From: Candidatus Nitrospira allomarina
GTDB taxonomy: Bacteria > Nitrospirota > Nitrospiria > Nitrospirales > UBA8639
Direction of reading: 5' to 3'
Length of the DNA stretch: 64,000 bases
Assembly: GCF_032050975.1 (NCBI RefSeq)
Contig: NZ_CP116967.1
Location: forward strand, 2,415,001 to 2,479,000
This document shows positions 8,088 to 16,241 of the stretch, one piece after another. Both the position numbers and the translations under genes were made by a program. Below the pieces are notes generated by a model. It had not been told where the DNA came from. It made no database searches and saw only the letters and a list, made by a program, of their open reading frames with translations. Within the stretch, counting starts at the first letter, position 1, and each line of letters starts with the position of its first letter.

Positions 8088-8681
8088 ATGCGGAATAAGC
8101 TTTATATATCCACGACCCACAAAAGAACCGCATCCAGTGGGAGCCTCCTGGGCTCCCACCGGGGCCAATGGCTCACGGCAATCAGATGCGGAGTAGCGGG
8201 GTTCATGATGGTCAATCTCAGTCTTTTTTTCGGAGCCTTTCCGGCTCCTGCGGCCTCCTCCGTTCCGGCTCCGAAATTTCAACTCCAGACGTTATCTGGT
8301 GAGCCGTACAGTAAAGCTTCCTTGCAAGGTCGCCCGACGCTTCTCGTCTTTTGGGCGCCATGGTGTCGGTATTGCCAAATGGAATTGCCGATTCTCGCGA
8401 AATTTTATCAGGGAAACAAACCGGACCAACTCCAGGTTTTGACGGTGGCCTTCTCGGACAGTCTGGCCCATGTGGAGGAATATGTCTCAGCCAACCCGGA
8501 CACCTTTATCTTTCCCACCGCCTATGATCAGGAAAATGAGGTGGCGCAGGCTTTCGGTGTCAATGTCACCCCGACATTCGTGGTGATGAACGCACAAGGG
8601 GAAATGATCCTTGCCCACCGTGGTGCAGGGATCAACCAGAATCCTCAGTACCAGAAGTTTCTTGAGAGTTTGAACCCATAA
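8088..8681 (+). CDS. TlpA-like thiol-disulfide oxidoreductase
   Basis: 197 residues. The N-terminus (about 1-58) is long, with a hydrophobic signal or anchor segment around residues 35-57, then a TlpA/ResA-type thioredoxin fold with the active site WAPWCRYCQMELP near residue 90 and the cis-proline in NVTPTFVVMN. It is therefore periplasmic and faces the same compartment as its two neighbours. AAGGAGAAAAT precedes the start. CcdA-type proteins commonly keep such thioredoxins reduced; with the DsrE-like protein upstream the likely chain is CcdA to thioredoxin to DsrE or to a cytochrome c apoprotein. Confidence 0.85.
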   Translation: MRNKLYISTTHKRTASSGSLLGSHRGQWLTAIRCGVAGFMMVNLSLFFGAFPAPAASSVPAPKFQLQTLSGEPYSKASLQGRPTLLVFWAPWCRYCQMELPILAKFYQGNKPDQLQVLTVAFSDSLAHVEEYVSANPDTFIFPTAYDQENEVAQAFGVNVTPTFVVMNAQGEMILAHRGAGINQNPQYQKFLESLNP

Positions 8682-8727
8682 CTGTTCAGCCGGGAGGAAT
8701 CGATTCGCCAGGTATAGAACACTTACG

Positions 8728-9480
8728 ATGGAGTCCGGCATATACATTTCTCAGGTGACCTTGTCGGGGGCGTTTGGAGCCGGGCTCTTGTCAGTGGTTT
8801 CCCCTTGTGTGCTTCCTCTGGTGCCGTCCTACCTCTCCTATATCACGGGACTTTCCATTGACCAACTTCGCGATTCATCGGCACCCCACAGGATTCGCAA
8901 AACGATTATGTTCAATTCGTTATGGTTGATCGGGGGCTTTTCCGTCGTCTTCATCGCGTTTGGCTTCTCAGCCAGTTTGTTCGGCCAATGGCTGTTCAAC
9001 TACCAGAACTATCTGAGAGAGTTCGGAGGAGGGCTGCTTATCCTGTTTGGTCTGTATGTGCTGGGCCTGTTCAACTTTAAATTTGTGCCTCAAGAACGGC
9101 GGCTCCATTTCCAGAATCGCCCGGTAGGCTATCTGGGCTCGTTTCTCATCGGGGGCACCTTTGCCGCAGGCTGGACACCCTGCGTGGGTCCGATACTCGC
9201 GTCTATCTTTTTGTATGCCGGCACCACGGATACCGCTGCTGATGGACTGGCCCTCCTCGTGTTCTACTCAATTGGGCTTGGACTTCCCCTGCTTGTCACT
9301 GCTGTATGGCTCGATCGGTTCTTAACCCATTTCCGGCAGATCCGGAACTATATCAGACCCCTCTCCATCCTGAGTGGATTGTTACTGGTGGCAGTCGGCG
9401 GTCTCCTCTATACCAATTCATTCTTTCTCCTGACGAGCTATTTTGAACGCTCGGGTATTGGATGGTACATCGGCCAATAG
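8728..9480 (+). CDS. ccdA: CcdA-type thiol-redox membrane transporter
   Basis: 250 residues with six hydrophobic segments. Both conserved cysteine motifs are visible: SPCVLPLVPSY in the first membrane helix and GWTPCVGPILA in the fourth. CcdA (short DsbD-like) proteins pass electrons from cytoplasmic thioredoxin across the inner membrane to periplasmic thioredoxins for cytochrome c maturation or similar jobs. It follows the TlpA-like gene by 46 bases; GGGAGGAAT lies rather far upstream of the chosen ATG, so the start could be slightly off. Confidence 0.9.
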   Translation: MESGIYISQVTLSGAFGAGLLSVVSPCVLPLVPSYLSYITGLSIDQLRDSSAPHRIRKTIMFNSLWLIGGFSVVFIAFGFSASLFGQWLFNYQNYLREFGGGLLILFGLYVLGLFNFKFVPQERRLHFQNRPVGYLGSFLIGGTFAAGWTPCVGPILASIFLYAGTTDTAADGLALLVFYSIGLGLPLLVTAVWLDRFLTHFRQIRNYIRPLSILSGLLLVAVGGLLYTNSFFLLTSYFERSGIGWYIGQ

Positions 9481-9567
9481 ATTCTACTTGGCTGCTGTCT
9501 CTCGTTTTCAATTCCTTTCCTGCCAATTTACGTAAATACGTTGCCCGGCCACAATAATATCGTTTAC

Positions 9568-9606
9568 CCTTGCGACAGATGAACGCAAGGTCCCGCTTTG
9601 CGGGCC
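9568..9606 (+). terminator. Two tandem hairpins after the ccdA operon
   Basis: CCTTGCG (9568-9574) pairs with CGCAAGG (9584-9590), and immediately after, CCCGC (9592-9596) pairs with GCGGG (9600-9604). They lie 88 bases beyond ccdA and 56 bases before the DUF1015 gene. No long T-run follows, so they may end the operon weakly or form a leader for the next gene. Confidence 0.35.
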
Positions 9607-9661
9607 AGCGCAGTGGTGTATTAATAGGTTTGAGGATCCAATTAAAAAGGAGTATGACCGT

Positions 9662-10909
9662 ATGGCGACAATTGCGCCCTTTCGAGCTGTGAGGCCCAAA
9701 TCTGAATTAGCCAGTCAAGTGGCGGCCCCTCCCTATGATGTGGTCTCTTTGCAAGAGGCACGTGATTTAGCGGATGGAAATCCCTATTGCTTTCTTCGCA
9801 TTGGTCGTGCGGAGCTTGAGCTTGGGGATGGAGTCGACCCGTATTCCGCTGAGGTCTATCAAAGAGGGGCCGATAATCTCCGGAAGCTCATCAATGACGG
9901 GGTTTTGGCCCAAGAGCCACAACCACTCTTCGGAGTCTACCGACAAAAGTGGGGCCAGCATGAGCAGACCGGCATCGTGGCACTGGCATCCGTCGACGAA
10001 TATGACCGGGGCATCATCAAAAAACATGAATATACCCGACCGGTCAAGGAAGCTGACCGGGTGCGGATTATCGAAACCCATGAATCGCAATCGGGGCCGG
10101 TTTTACTCTTTTTTCGCCAGACGGCCAAAATTGATCAGTGGTTGAAAGAGGTGACAAGTACGAAGCCGGATGTCCATTTTGTCGCTCATGATAAGATCGA
10201 GCACACCGTGTGGAGCGTGCGAGATTCACTGGCCATCCAGGAGATCATGAAGAACTTTCAAGATCTCCCGGCCTTATATATAGCCGACGGGCATCATCGA
10301 TCGGCTGCGGCAAGTCGGGTTCGTGCGTCTCGTGGCCAGGCCGGCGCACAGCCTGCTGGAAATCATGAAGATGGCTTTTTGGCAGTTATCTTTCCACATG
10401 ATCAATTACAAATCCTTCCCTACAATCGGGTTGTGCGGGATTTAAATGGATTCACGCCCAAGGAATTGCTCGAGAAATTAGCTCCGCACTTTGATTTGCA
10501 GGTGACCGCCGGACCAGGGGATCCACCTGCTGCCGGTTTCGATATGTATCTGGAAGGGCAATGGCATCGCGCGAAACCCAAAAAGGATCCGTCGTTGAAC
10601 AGTCAGCAGGATCCGGTGCGTGCGCTAGCCGTTTCAGAATTGACAGAACGGGTCTTGGATCCGTTGTTAGGCATCAAAGACCAACGGTCAGATCCACGCA
10701 TAGATTTCGTAGGCGGTATTCGCGGCACCCAACAACTTGCAGCGTTGGTGGACAGTGGGGACTGGGCTGTCGCCTTCTGGTTGTATCCGACAACGGTTGA
10801 GGAATTGATGGCGGTGGCGGATGCGGATCGCGTCATGCCTCCCAAAAGCACATGGTTTGAACCCAAGCTCCGTGATGGCCTCTTCGTCCACATGCTGCAC
10901 GACAAATAA
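9662..10909 (+). CDS. DUF1015 family protein
   Basis: 415 residues. Family landmarks are the N-terminal IAPFRAVRP, AAPPYDVV and the stretch NPYCFLRI, the central KKHEYTRPVKEADRVRI-ETHESQSGPVLLFF, and the C-terminal YIADGHHRSAAA histidine-pair motif. DUF1015 proteins are soluble, widely conserved and uncharacterised in bacteria; some relatives are described as kinases of free serine, but I would not transfer that role. AAAAAGGAG nine bases before the ATG supports the start. It is followed by an unrelated acetyltransferase gene. Confidence 0.85.
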   Translation: MATIAPFRAVRPKSELASQVAAPPYDVVSLQEARDLADGNPYCFLRIGRAELELGDGVDPYSAEVYQRGADNLRKLINDGVLAQEPQPLFGVYRQKWGQHEQTGIVALASVDEYDRGIIKKHEYTRPVKEADRVRIIETHESQSGPVLLFFRQTAKIDQWLKEVTSTKPDVHFVAHDKIEHTVWSVRDSLAIQEIMKNFQDLPALYIADGHHRSAAASRVRASRGQAGAQPAGNHEDGFLAVIFPHDQLQILPYNRVVRDLNGFTPKELLEKLAPHFDLQVTAGPGDPPAAGFDMYLEGQWHRAKPKKDPSLNSQQDPVRALAVSELTERVLDPLLGIKDQRSDPRIDFVGGIRGTQQLAALVDSGDWAVAFWLYPTTVEELMAVADADRVMPPKSTWFEPKLRDGLFVHMLHDK

Positions 10910-11002
10910 GGCACATATTTCCCCAAGCCAAAACCAATTTGTCTCAGAGCAATATGGAGAGGTAAGGATCGAGAAACTTTACGTGTTGCCGTTCTTCATG
11001 TC

Positions 11003-11467
11003 ATGTCCAATAGCCAGTGGGAAGTAACAACGTTTCAGCATTTGACTGTCCAACGGTTGTATGACGTATTGCAGTTGAGGGTGGATGTGTTTGTGGTCGA
11101 GCAACAATGTGCCTATCGGGAATTGGATGAGTATGATCGACATCCGGAGGCGAAACATCTTTCTGGCCGCAATGAGGGTGGAGAACTGATTGCTTATGCA
11201 CGGATTCTCCCCCCTGGACTCTGTCATCCTGAGGTGAATCTGGGGCGGTTTGTGGTGAAGGCTGATTTCCGTAAGCAGGGGATCGGGCATCAACTGTTAC
11301 AGACAGCCTTGCAGGAAATAGCCGGTTGGTGGCCTGAGACGCCTATAAAAATGTCGGCACAAACGTACCTACACCGATTTTATGCGCAGTATGGGTTTAT
11401 TCAGGTATCAGATGGCTATCTCGAAGATGGAATCCCTCATGTTGATATGGTGAAAGAATCTTGTTGA
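11003..11467 (+). CDS. ElaA-like GNAT acetyltransferase
   Basis: 154 residues, the length and pattern of the ElaA branch of the GNAT superfamily: an early LYDVLQLRVDVFVVEQQCAYRELDEYD, then LIAYARILPP and the acetyl-CoA loop region LGRFVVKADFRKQGIGHQLLQTAL, ending with the Tyr/Phe-rich HRFYAQYGFIQVSDGYLEDGIPHVDM. ElaA proteins transfer an acetyl group to an unknown acceptor; the cellular substrate is not known. No signal peptide. Probably a stand-alone gene. Confidence 0.85.
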   Translation: MSNSQWEVTTFQHLTVQRLYDVLQLRVDVFVVEQQCAYRELDEYDRHPEAKHLSGRNEGGELIAYARILPPGLCHPEVNLGRFVVKADFRKQGIGHQLLQTALQEIAGWWPETPIKMSAQTYLHRFYAQYGFIQVSDGYLEDGIPHVDMVKESC

Positions 11468-12055
11468 ATGTTCTGACTGTTTGTCATGGTTTATAAGGCA
11501 TTTCAGTGTGGCATCAGAAAGTTCTTGGGCACTTTCCAGGACGTCCATTTCAACTAAACTACTATCGGTCATGTCCAACCGATGAGGGATATTGCCGGGT
11601 TTCGCCCCGGCAGACGAGGTTTTTTGTTTCGGCAAAAGGACCCAAAACCATTCACGCCCCGTTCGGCCTAATTGGATTGGGCGAATGCAGGGAAGAGCGC
11701 GGGCCGACTCGCCAGGCTCAGACAAGGCCCGCCAAGAATAAGAGCATCCTCCCATAGGGCCGAACGGCAGGCGTCGCGGATACCTGCGGAGTCTACCCTG
11801 AGTCATGCCGAAGGGATCAAACAATGCGCGCCTTTCTCCCGATGTCGGCTGCACTGCTCGGCCACACCACCAGGCCAGGTGAAGCTACTGAAAGACGGAG
11901 ATTTTTCTTTGAGTGGTCCAACTCGCTACTAAATGTGGTGACCATACAAACGTTAGAAGAGCCTCAAGACCCAGATAGCATTCGGATGAAAATATTGAGG
12001 ATGACTACAGATGAGTTTTATGGTTGCTGTTTAAACTGATGGCTCGCGCCGGCTA
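11468..12055. other. 588-base stretch with no convincing gene
   Basis: Open frames exist on both strands but none has a credible start, composition or family match. GCCGGG (11594-11599) pairs with CCCGGC (11606-11611) and a T-run follows at 11620-11625, so a weak plus-strand terminator is possible. The stretch at about 11620-11660 (TTTTGTTTCGGCAAAAGG and following) reminds me of a sequence scattered in several bacterial genomes, but there is no second copy in this window. Confidence 0.4.
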
Positions 12056-13207
12056 ATGAAAACAAACCCCCTAGGCGATGTCTCGCTTGAAACATTTTTA
12101 GCTGAATATTGGCAGAAGAAGCCGTTGTTGATTCGGCAGGCCTTGCCCGGGATCAAGCCGCCGATTGCGGCTGATGAATTGGCCGGTCTCGCGTGCGAAG
12201 AACAAGTCGAATCGAGGCTGATCATACAAGATCCCGTAAGCGACCAATGGGAGCTTTCTCATGGTCCGTTTACTGATGCGACCTTTTCCGCCCTGCCATC
12301 CGCCCATTGGACTTTGTTGGTTCAGGCTGTCGATCATTGGGTGCCGGCCGCCGCTGACTTTCTTGCGCAATTTTATTTTATCCCCAGTTGGCGGGTTGAT
12401 GATTTGATGATCAGCTATTCCGGCGACAAGGGTGGTGTCGGACCGCATTATGATAACTATGATGTGTTTCTGGTGCAGGTCAGTGGCTGCCGCCAATGGG
12501 AAGTCGGGGGAATCTATGATGAAACCTCTCCTCGTCGTACCGATGTTCCGGTCAAGATTTTGTCCGAATGGAATCCGGAACAACGGTGGATATTGGAGCC
12601 GGGCGATCTGCTTTATATCCCCCCGCGTGTCGGACATAACGGGATAGCCGTGGGTGAGGATTGCATGACCTGTTCGGTGGGATTTCGCGCTCCGTCTCAT
12701 CGGGATATCTTGCTCGACCATTCCGAGTCTGTTGGAGAAGCGCTGAGCGAAGAGTTTCGCTATGCGGATTCGGATCTGGTTCCGCAAGCCAATCCCGGCC
12801 AGATTACATCCGAGGCGGTTAGAAAAGTTCAGAGGATCTTTACCCGGTATGTCGAGGATGATGCGAAACTGGCTCAATGGTTTGGTTGTTATATGACCTC
12901 TCCGAAATATCAGGAAGAGGAGACGACGCCGGAGGAACACCGTTTGGAAGATGTTCGTACCCATCTTTCGGAGGGAGGAAAACTTGTCAGAAATGAAGGC
13001 TCACGTTTTGCGTTTCATGAACATGGACAGAATATCTGGCTATTTGTTGATGGACGTCAGTATACCTGCAGTGGGCTCATGACAGATCTGGTGAAAACCT
13101 TGTGCGCCAAACGCCAAATCGGTTCGGAGCATTACGTCCCGTCGGAAGGGCATGATTCCTTACTTCTCGATTTGTTGAGCCATGGCAGTCTCTATTTTTC
13201 GGCCTGA
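12056..13207 (+). CDS. RoxA/YcfD-type JmjC ribosomal oxygenase
   Basis: 383 residues. The N-terminus (FLAEYWQKKPLLIRQALPG) is the hallmark of the YcfD/RoxA group of JmjC-cupin oxygenases that hydroxylate an arginine of ribosomal protein L16 using Fe(II), oxygen and 2-oxoglutarate. The iron triad is visible as HYD in GVGPHYDNYDVFLVQVSG (about residue 128) and the distal His in YIPPRVGHNGIAV (about 198). A winged-helix-like C-terminal region follows, as in the family. No strong ribosome-binding site, but the start coincides with the family N-terminus. Cytoplasmic, ribosome-acting. Confidence 0.87.
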   Translation: MKTNPLGDVSLETFLAEYWQKKPLLIRQALPGIKPPIAADELAGLACEEQVESRLIIQDPVSDQWELSHGPFTDATFSALPSAHWTLLVQAVDHWVPAAADFLAQFYFIPSWRVDDLMISYSGDKGGVGPHYDNYDVFLVQVSGCRQWEVGGIYDETSPRRTDVPVKILSEWNPEQRWILEPGDLLYIPPRVGHNGIAVGEDCMTCSVGFRAPSHRDILLDHSESVGEALSEEFRYADSDLVPQANPGQITSEAVRKVQRIFTRYVEDDAKLAQWFGCYMTSPKYQEEETTPEEHRLEDVRTHLSEGGKLVRNEGSRFAFHEHGQNIWLFVDGRQYTCSGLMTDLVKTLCAKRQIGSEHYVPSEGHDSLLLDLLSHGSLYFSA

Positions 13208-13301
13208 AAAATACTTTTCCGCCTTTCCTGGAAAGAGAGGCTCCCTTTCAGGCCAAAGCAACTAATCGGCCCCCTGGTTGGCTGCCATCATCTGTGAAAA
13301 A

Positions 13302-14054
13302 TTAGAGTTGTGTGGCGCCTCCATCGACGGTGAGGTCAATCCCTGTAATGTACGATGAATCATCTGATGCGAGAAAGAGCGCGGCTGTGGCAACTTCATG
13401 TGAGGTTCCCATTCGTTTCATGGGATTTTGATCACCAAAGCTTGCTTTCATGCCTGGAACTTCTTCTGCAGGAACACCCACTTTCTCAAAAATTGGTGTA
13501 TCAATTGGTCCAGGGGCCAGGGCGTTCACCCGGATTTTTCTCTCAAGAAATTCAGTCGACAGGGTTCTGGCCAGATTCCGAACGGCCGCTTTGGTTGCGC
13601 CATAGACACTGGAATTGGGAAATCCTTTCTGGTCCGCGATGGACGAATTGATAATGATCGACGCTCCTTCATTCAGAAGCGGCGAGGCTTTTTGAATATT
13701 GAAGAACAGGCCTTTAAAATTGACATTGACCATCTTATCGAATGTGGCTTCATCTACGGTGTCAAATGGGCCAAAGATCGCAATGCCGGCATTGAGGAAG
13801 AGAACATCGATCCTTCCCGCAGTCCTGTGTATTTGTTGATACAAATCCGCGATGTCATTGAGATTCCCGGTATCTGATACGAAACCGGCACTTGCTCCTC
13901 CGATTTCTTTCACTGCCCCTTCCACCGCCTCCTTCCTTCTTCCCGTAATGATCACTCTGGCCCCTTCAGCCTGAAATAATTTAGCTGCGGCCAAACCAAT
14001 CCCGCTATTGCCACCCGTAATGACGGCCACTTTGTCTTTGAGTCTTTGAGACAT
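13302..14054 (-). CDS. Short-chain dehydrogenase/reductase
   Basis: 250 residues from the ATG at 14054, preceded by GAAAGGAAAA; a start 11 codons upstream exists but is less likely. Classical SDR features: nucleotide loop TGGNSGIGLAAA, the LNAG motif, catalytic Ser in IINSSIA, YxxxK in YGATKAA, and the C-terminal TGIDLTVDGGATQL. The arginine-containing ITGRRKEAVEG after strand two suggests NADP preference. Substrate unknown. It sits alone between the oxygenase and the peptidase-like gene. Confidence 0.88.
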   Translation of the reverse strand: MSQRLKDKVAVITGGNSGIGLAAAKLFQAEGARVIITGRRKEAVEGAVKEIGGASAGFVSDTGNLNDIADLYQQIHRTAGRIDVLFLNAGIAIFGPFDTVDEATFDKMVNVNFKGLFFNIQKASPLLNEGASIIINSSIADQKGFPNSSVYGATKAAVRNLARTLSTEFLERKIRVNALAPGPIDTPIFEKVGVPAEEVPGMKASFGDQNPMKRMGTSHEVATAALFLASDDSSYITGIDLTVDGGATQL

Positions 14055-14193
14055 AGAAATTTTCCTTTCAAGGTAGATAGAGAGCATTCCGATCGTGTGT
14101 CACTCAAGTAAAACATTTTAGAATGAAATTTTCATCTCTCTTCCAACAACACATTGCTGAATGGTTCTGAGGTGTTTGTCATGAGACAACCCA

Positions 14194-15138
14194 TCAGAGA
14201 TCATTGTCATCTTCTTCCCATTCTCTCTTGATGGCTGCGGCTCGCTTCCGCTGTCTGGTAAATGCCCAAAAGGCCAGGAGGGTGATCGCGAGCCAAACCA
14301 TTCCGGAACTGGTGGCCACAGGGATCCAGCGATTCCAAAGGGTTTGCCGACCCCAGAACTGCTCTTCTGCTTCTGTGAGTGTCATGAAGGTGGTTTGTGC
14401 AAAGGCTTCAGGAAAGGACATGCCCTGTTGGATTCTTGCCAGAATACGTTTGGGGGTATCCTGGCCTGTGTGTTCCAGGAGGTCTCGCGTAAAGGCGTAA
14501 GCTAGCACATAAGCCCGTCGGACAGAGGTCTCGTCCTTGCTGAAGAGCGTATTGAGTTCATTCAGGGAGACTTGCGTGTCTGAGACCATTGCCCAGACTA
14601 ATCGGGCTCGGTCTTCCAAATCCCACCTTCGGGCGGCCATCATCGCTAATCCCTCATCAAACCATCGGGGCAAAGGCTGTTCTCCTGCCGCCCGATGGGC
14701 CAGGATATGGCTGATTTCATGCAGGAAGACTTCGTTGAGTGAATCATTCGGATAGGTCAAACTCCGGTCAGTGAGAAGCACAATTGTGGAAGTCTGACTG
14801 ACTGCGTAACCTGATATCCATTCCGGCGCTTCCTGTGCAAGGGGCGATTCCTTTGGGGCCAGGATGACTCGAATGGGAAGTCCGGGATGTTCAAGTCCCA
14901 TAAAGTCCATCATATGCTGAAGAGCTTGTGGGTTGCTGTCCGTCAAGTGGGCGGCTAAGGGTTCCAAGGATTCTGGGGCTTCAATGATGAATTGGGGGGA
15001 GGCGGCTCCCATCATTAGTCCGGGGCCAGCCATTATCAAAATGAGCGTCAGAAACAGGAGTTGTATTTTAATTTTTGCAAGCTTTGCAAAATGACCCTTG
15101 GATTTGCGAAATTTTTGTTGGATTCTGCAAAAACGCAT
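14194..15138 (-). CDS. Membrane-anchored peptidase-MA-like metalloprotease
   Basis: 314 residues: a basic N-terminus with a hydrophobic signal segment (about 25-50), an extracytoplasmic domain, and a C-terminal membrane helix (about 275-298) followed by a charged tail (KRAAAIKREWEEDDND). The zinc-binding motif HEISH in FLHEISHILAHRAAG, followed by WFDEGLAMMAARRW that supplies the glutamate, identifies the gluzincin peptidase-MA superfamily. All catalytic residues seem present. The domain should face the periplasm. No obvious operon partner: it follows the toxin-antitoxin genes on the same strand by 70 bases. Confidence 0.78.
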   Translation of the reverse strand: MRFCRIQQKFRKSKGHFAKLAKIKIQLLFLTLILIMAGPGLMMGAASPQFIIEAPESLEPLAAHLTDSNPQALQHMMDFMGLEHPGLPIRVILAPKESPLAQEAPEWISGYAVSQTSTIVLLTDRSLTYPNDSLNEVFLHEISHILAHRAAGEQPLPRWFDEGLAMMAARRWDLEDRARLVWAMVSDTQVSLNELNTLFSKDETSVRRAYVLAYAFTRDLLEHTGQDTPKRILARIQQGMSFPEAFAQTTFMTLTEAEEQFWGRQTLWNRWIPVATSSGMVWLAITLLAFWAFTRQRKRAAAIKREWEEDDNDL

Positions 15139-15208
15139 TGGCTAGTCGAGGACTGAAGTTTTTTTGAGGAAAGCGTGAAGGGCTGGATGGATTTCCAAAT
15201 GCCCGGCT

Positions 15209-15538
15209 TCAGATCTCTGCATGCAGGTGATCAAGGATGATGCGGGCGTCGGTGACGGGATCCGTGGTCATGGGCAATTGTGTCTGTTCCGTCACTTTGG
15301 TCAGCAGTCGTTGCGCGGCCGCTCTCACCGGTGGTGGAAACGTGGTTTCTGCTTGGATCTGCCGAAGGTGATGCATGGCATCTCCCTTCCAGGTTGCCAG
15401 ATTTTGTTGCTCGGCCCATTGCTGGGAGGCCAGTGCGACGGCCCGTCGTGCGCACACTCTGGCCAAACCATCGTTCCCATTCTGGAGTCCCCTGGCGGCT
15501 TTGGTGAGTTCCTGTTCGATCTGTTCCGACCGACTCAT
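15209..15538 (-). CDS. Unrecognised third gene of a toxin-antitoxin operon
   Basis: 109 residues, predicted mostly helical and soluble (SRSEQIEQELTKAARGLQNGNDGLARVCARRAVALA). The helix pattern with GLARVCARRAV is reminiscent of small HEPN or four-helix proteins, but I cannot assign it. The start ATGA overlaps the stop of the RelE/ParE-like toxin gene, so it is almost certainly translated from the same mRNA. Possible roles are chaperone, regulator or accessory toxin; none is shown by the sequence. Confidence 0.65.
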   Translation of the reverse strand: MSRSEQIEQELTKAARGLQNGNDGLARVCARRAVALASQQWAEQQNLATWKGDAMHHLRQIQAETTFPPPVRAAAQRLLTKVTEQTQLPMTTDPVTDARIILDHLHAEI

Positions 15539-15822
15539 GAGTCCTGAGGTACGGTGCGATTGGCGTACAGTTTTCGCCTGGTCGCAATTCGATGGATGTG
15601 GACGACATGCTCGTCCGGGTCGATGGAGTAGAGAATGCGCCAGTCTCCCACGGCGTATTGGACGAGACCGGGAAGATCCTCATGCAGGGGTTCATGTCGA
15701 AGGTTGGCGACATTCGAGGCCAACCACTTGGTCTTATCCAACAGGCGCTGGGCCATACCCTGGTCGGTTGATTGAAGGTCGTCCAGGATTGAAGGTTGAT
15801 AGGTGACGCGATACCAGGCCAT
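15535..15822 (-). CDS. RelE/ParE-superfamily toxin
   Basis: 95 residues with the standard order for the family: VTYQPSILDDLQSTD, a helical middle, and the diagnostic C-terminal block YAVGDWRILYSIDPDEHVVHIHRIATRRKLY. Members either cut mRNA at the ribosome or poison gyrase; the sequence alone does not say which. It starts seven bases after the antitoxin gene ends, behind GGTGAG, and its last codon overlaps the third gene by four bases. Confidence 0.85.
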   Translation of the reverse strand: MAWYRVTYQPSILDDLQSTDQGMAQRLLDKTKWLASNVANLRHEPLHEDLPGLVQYAVGDWRILYSIDPDEHVVHIHRIATRRKLYANRTVPQDS

Positions 15823-15828
15823 GTCATC

Positions 15829-16032
15829 TCACCACTTAAGACCCAGTCGTTCCGCGACGGTTTCTCCCGTCACCCGCTCCGGGGAATTCAATACTTGCTT
15901 TAATTGCGCGCGCACCTTGTCATCCAGAGCCAGGCCAAGATCGGGGTCGCCCAGCAGTTCACACAACCGGTCATCCACCATGCTATTAACCAGTTCTTTA
16001 AATTCTTTCTGAGAAAGGTCGGAGATTTTCAT
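15829..16032 (-). CDS. Antitoxin partner of the RelE/ParE toxin
   Basis: 67 residues from the ATG at 16032, behind a clear GGAGG; a longer frame from 16146 exists but has no ribosome-binding site. The sequence is acidic and helical (LSQKEFKELVNSMVDDRLCELLGDPDLGLALDDKVRAQLKQVL), with EFKELVNSMVDDRL and a C-terminal toxin-wrapping tail, the pattern of antitoxins that accompany RelE-type toxins. No obvious ribbon-helix-helix is visible, so DNA binding is uncertain. Confidence 0.75.
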   Translation of the reverse strand: MKISDLSQKEFKELVNSMVDDRLCELLGDPDLGLALDDKVRAQLKQVLNSPERVTGETVAERLGLKW

Positions 16033-16241
16033 TGTAAATCCTCCATTCGGATAAATACCTGATCCTGTCATGTTTGATAGTTCTTCTACCTCATTTGATG
16101 GGGCTGAACGAAATGTAATTGGATGTTGGTCCTTTTGCCTCCACAAAAAAGTCGTCCTCTTCGAGACGCATCAGGCAAATTCTCAATTTCCGGATCGGAG
16201 CCTGGGAACTCGTCCATCAAGAAAAATTTAGAGAACGAAGT

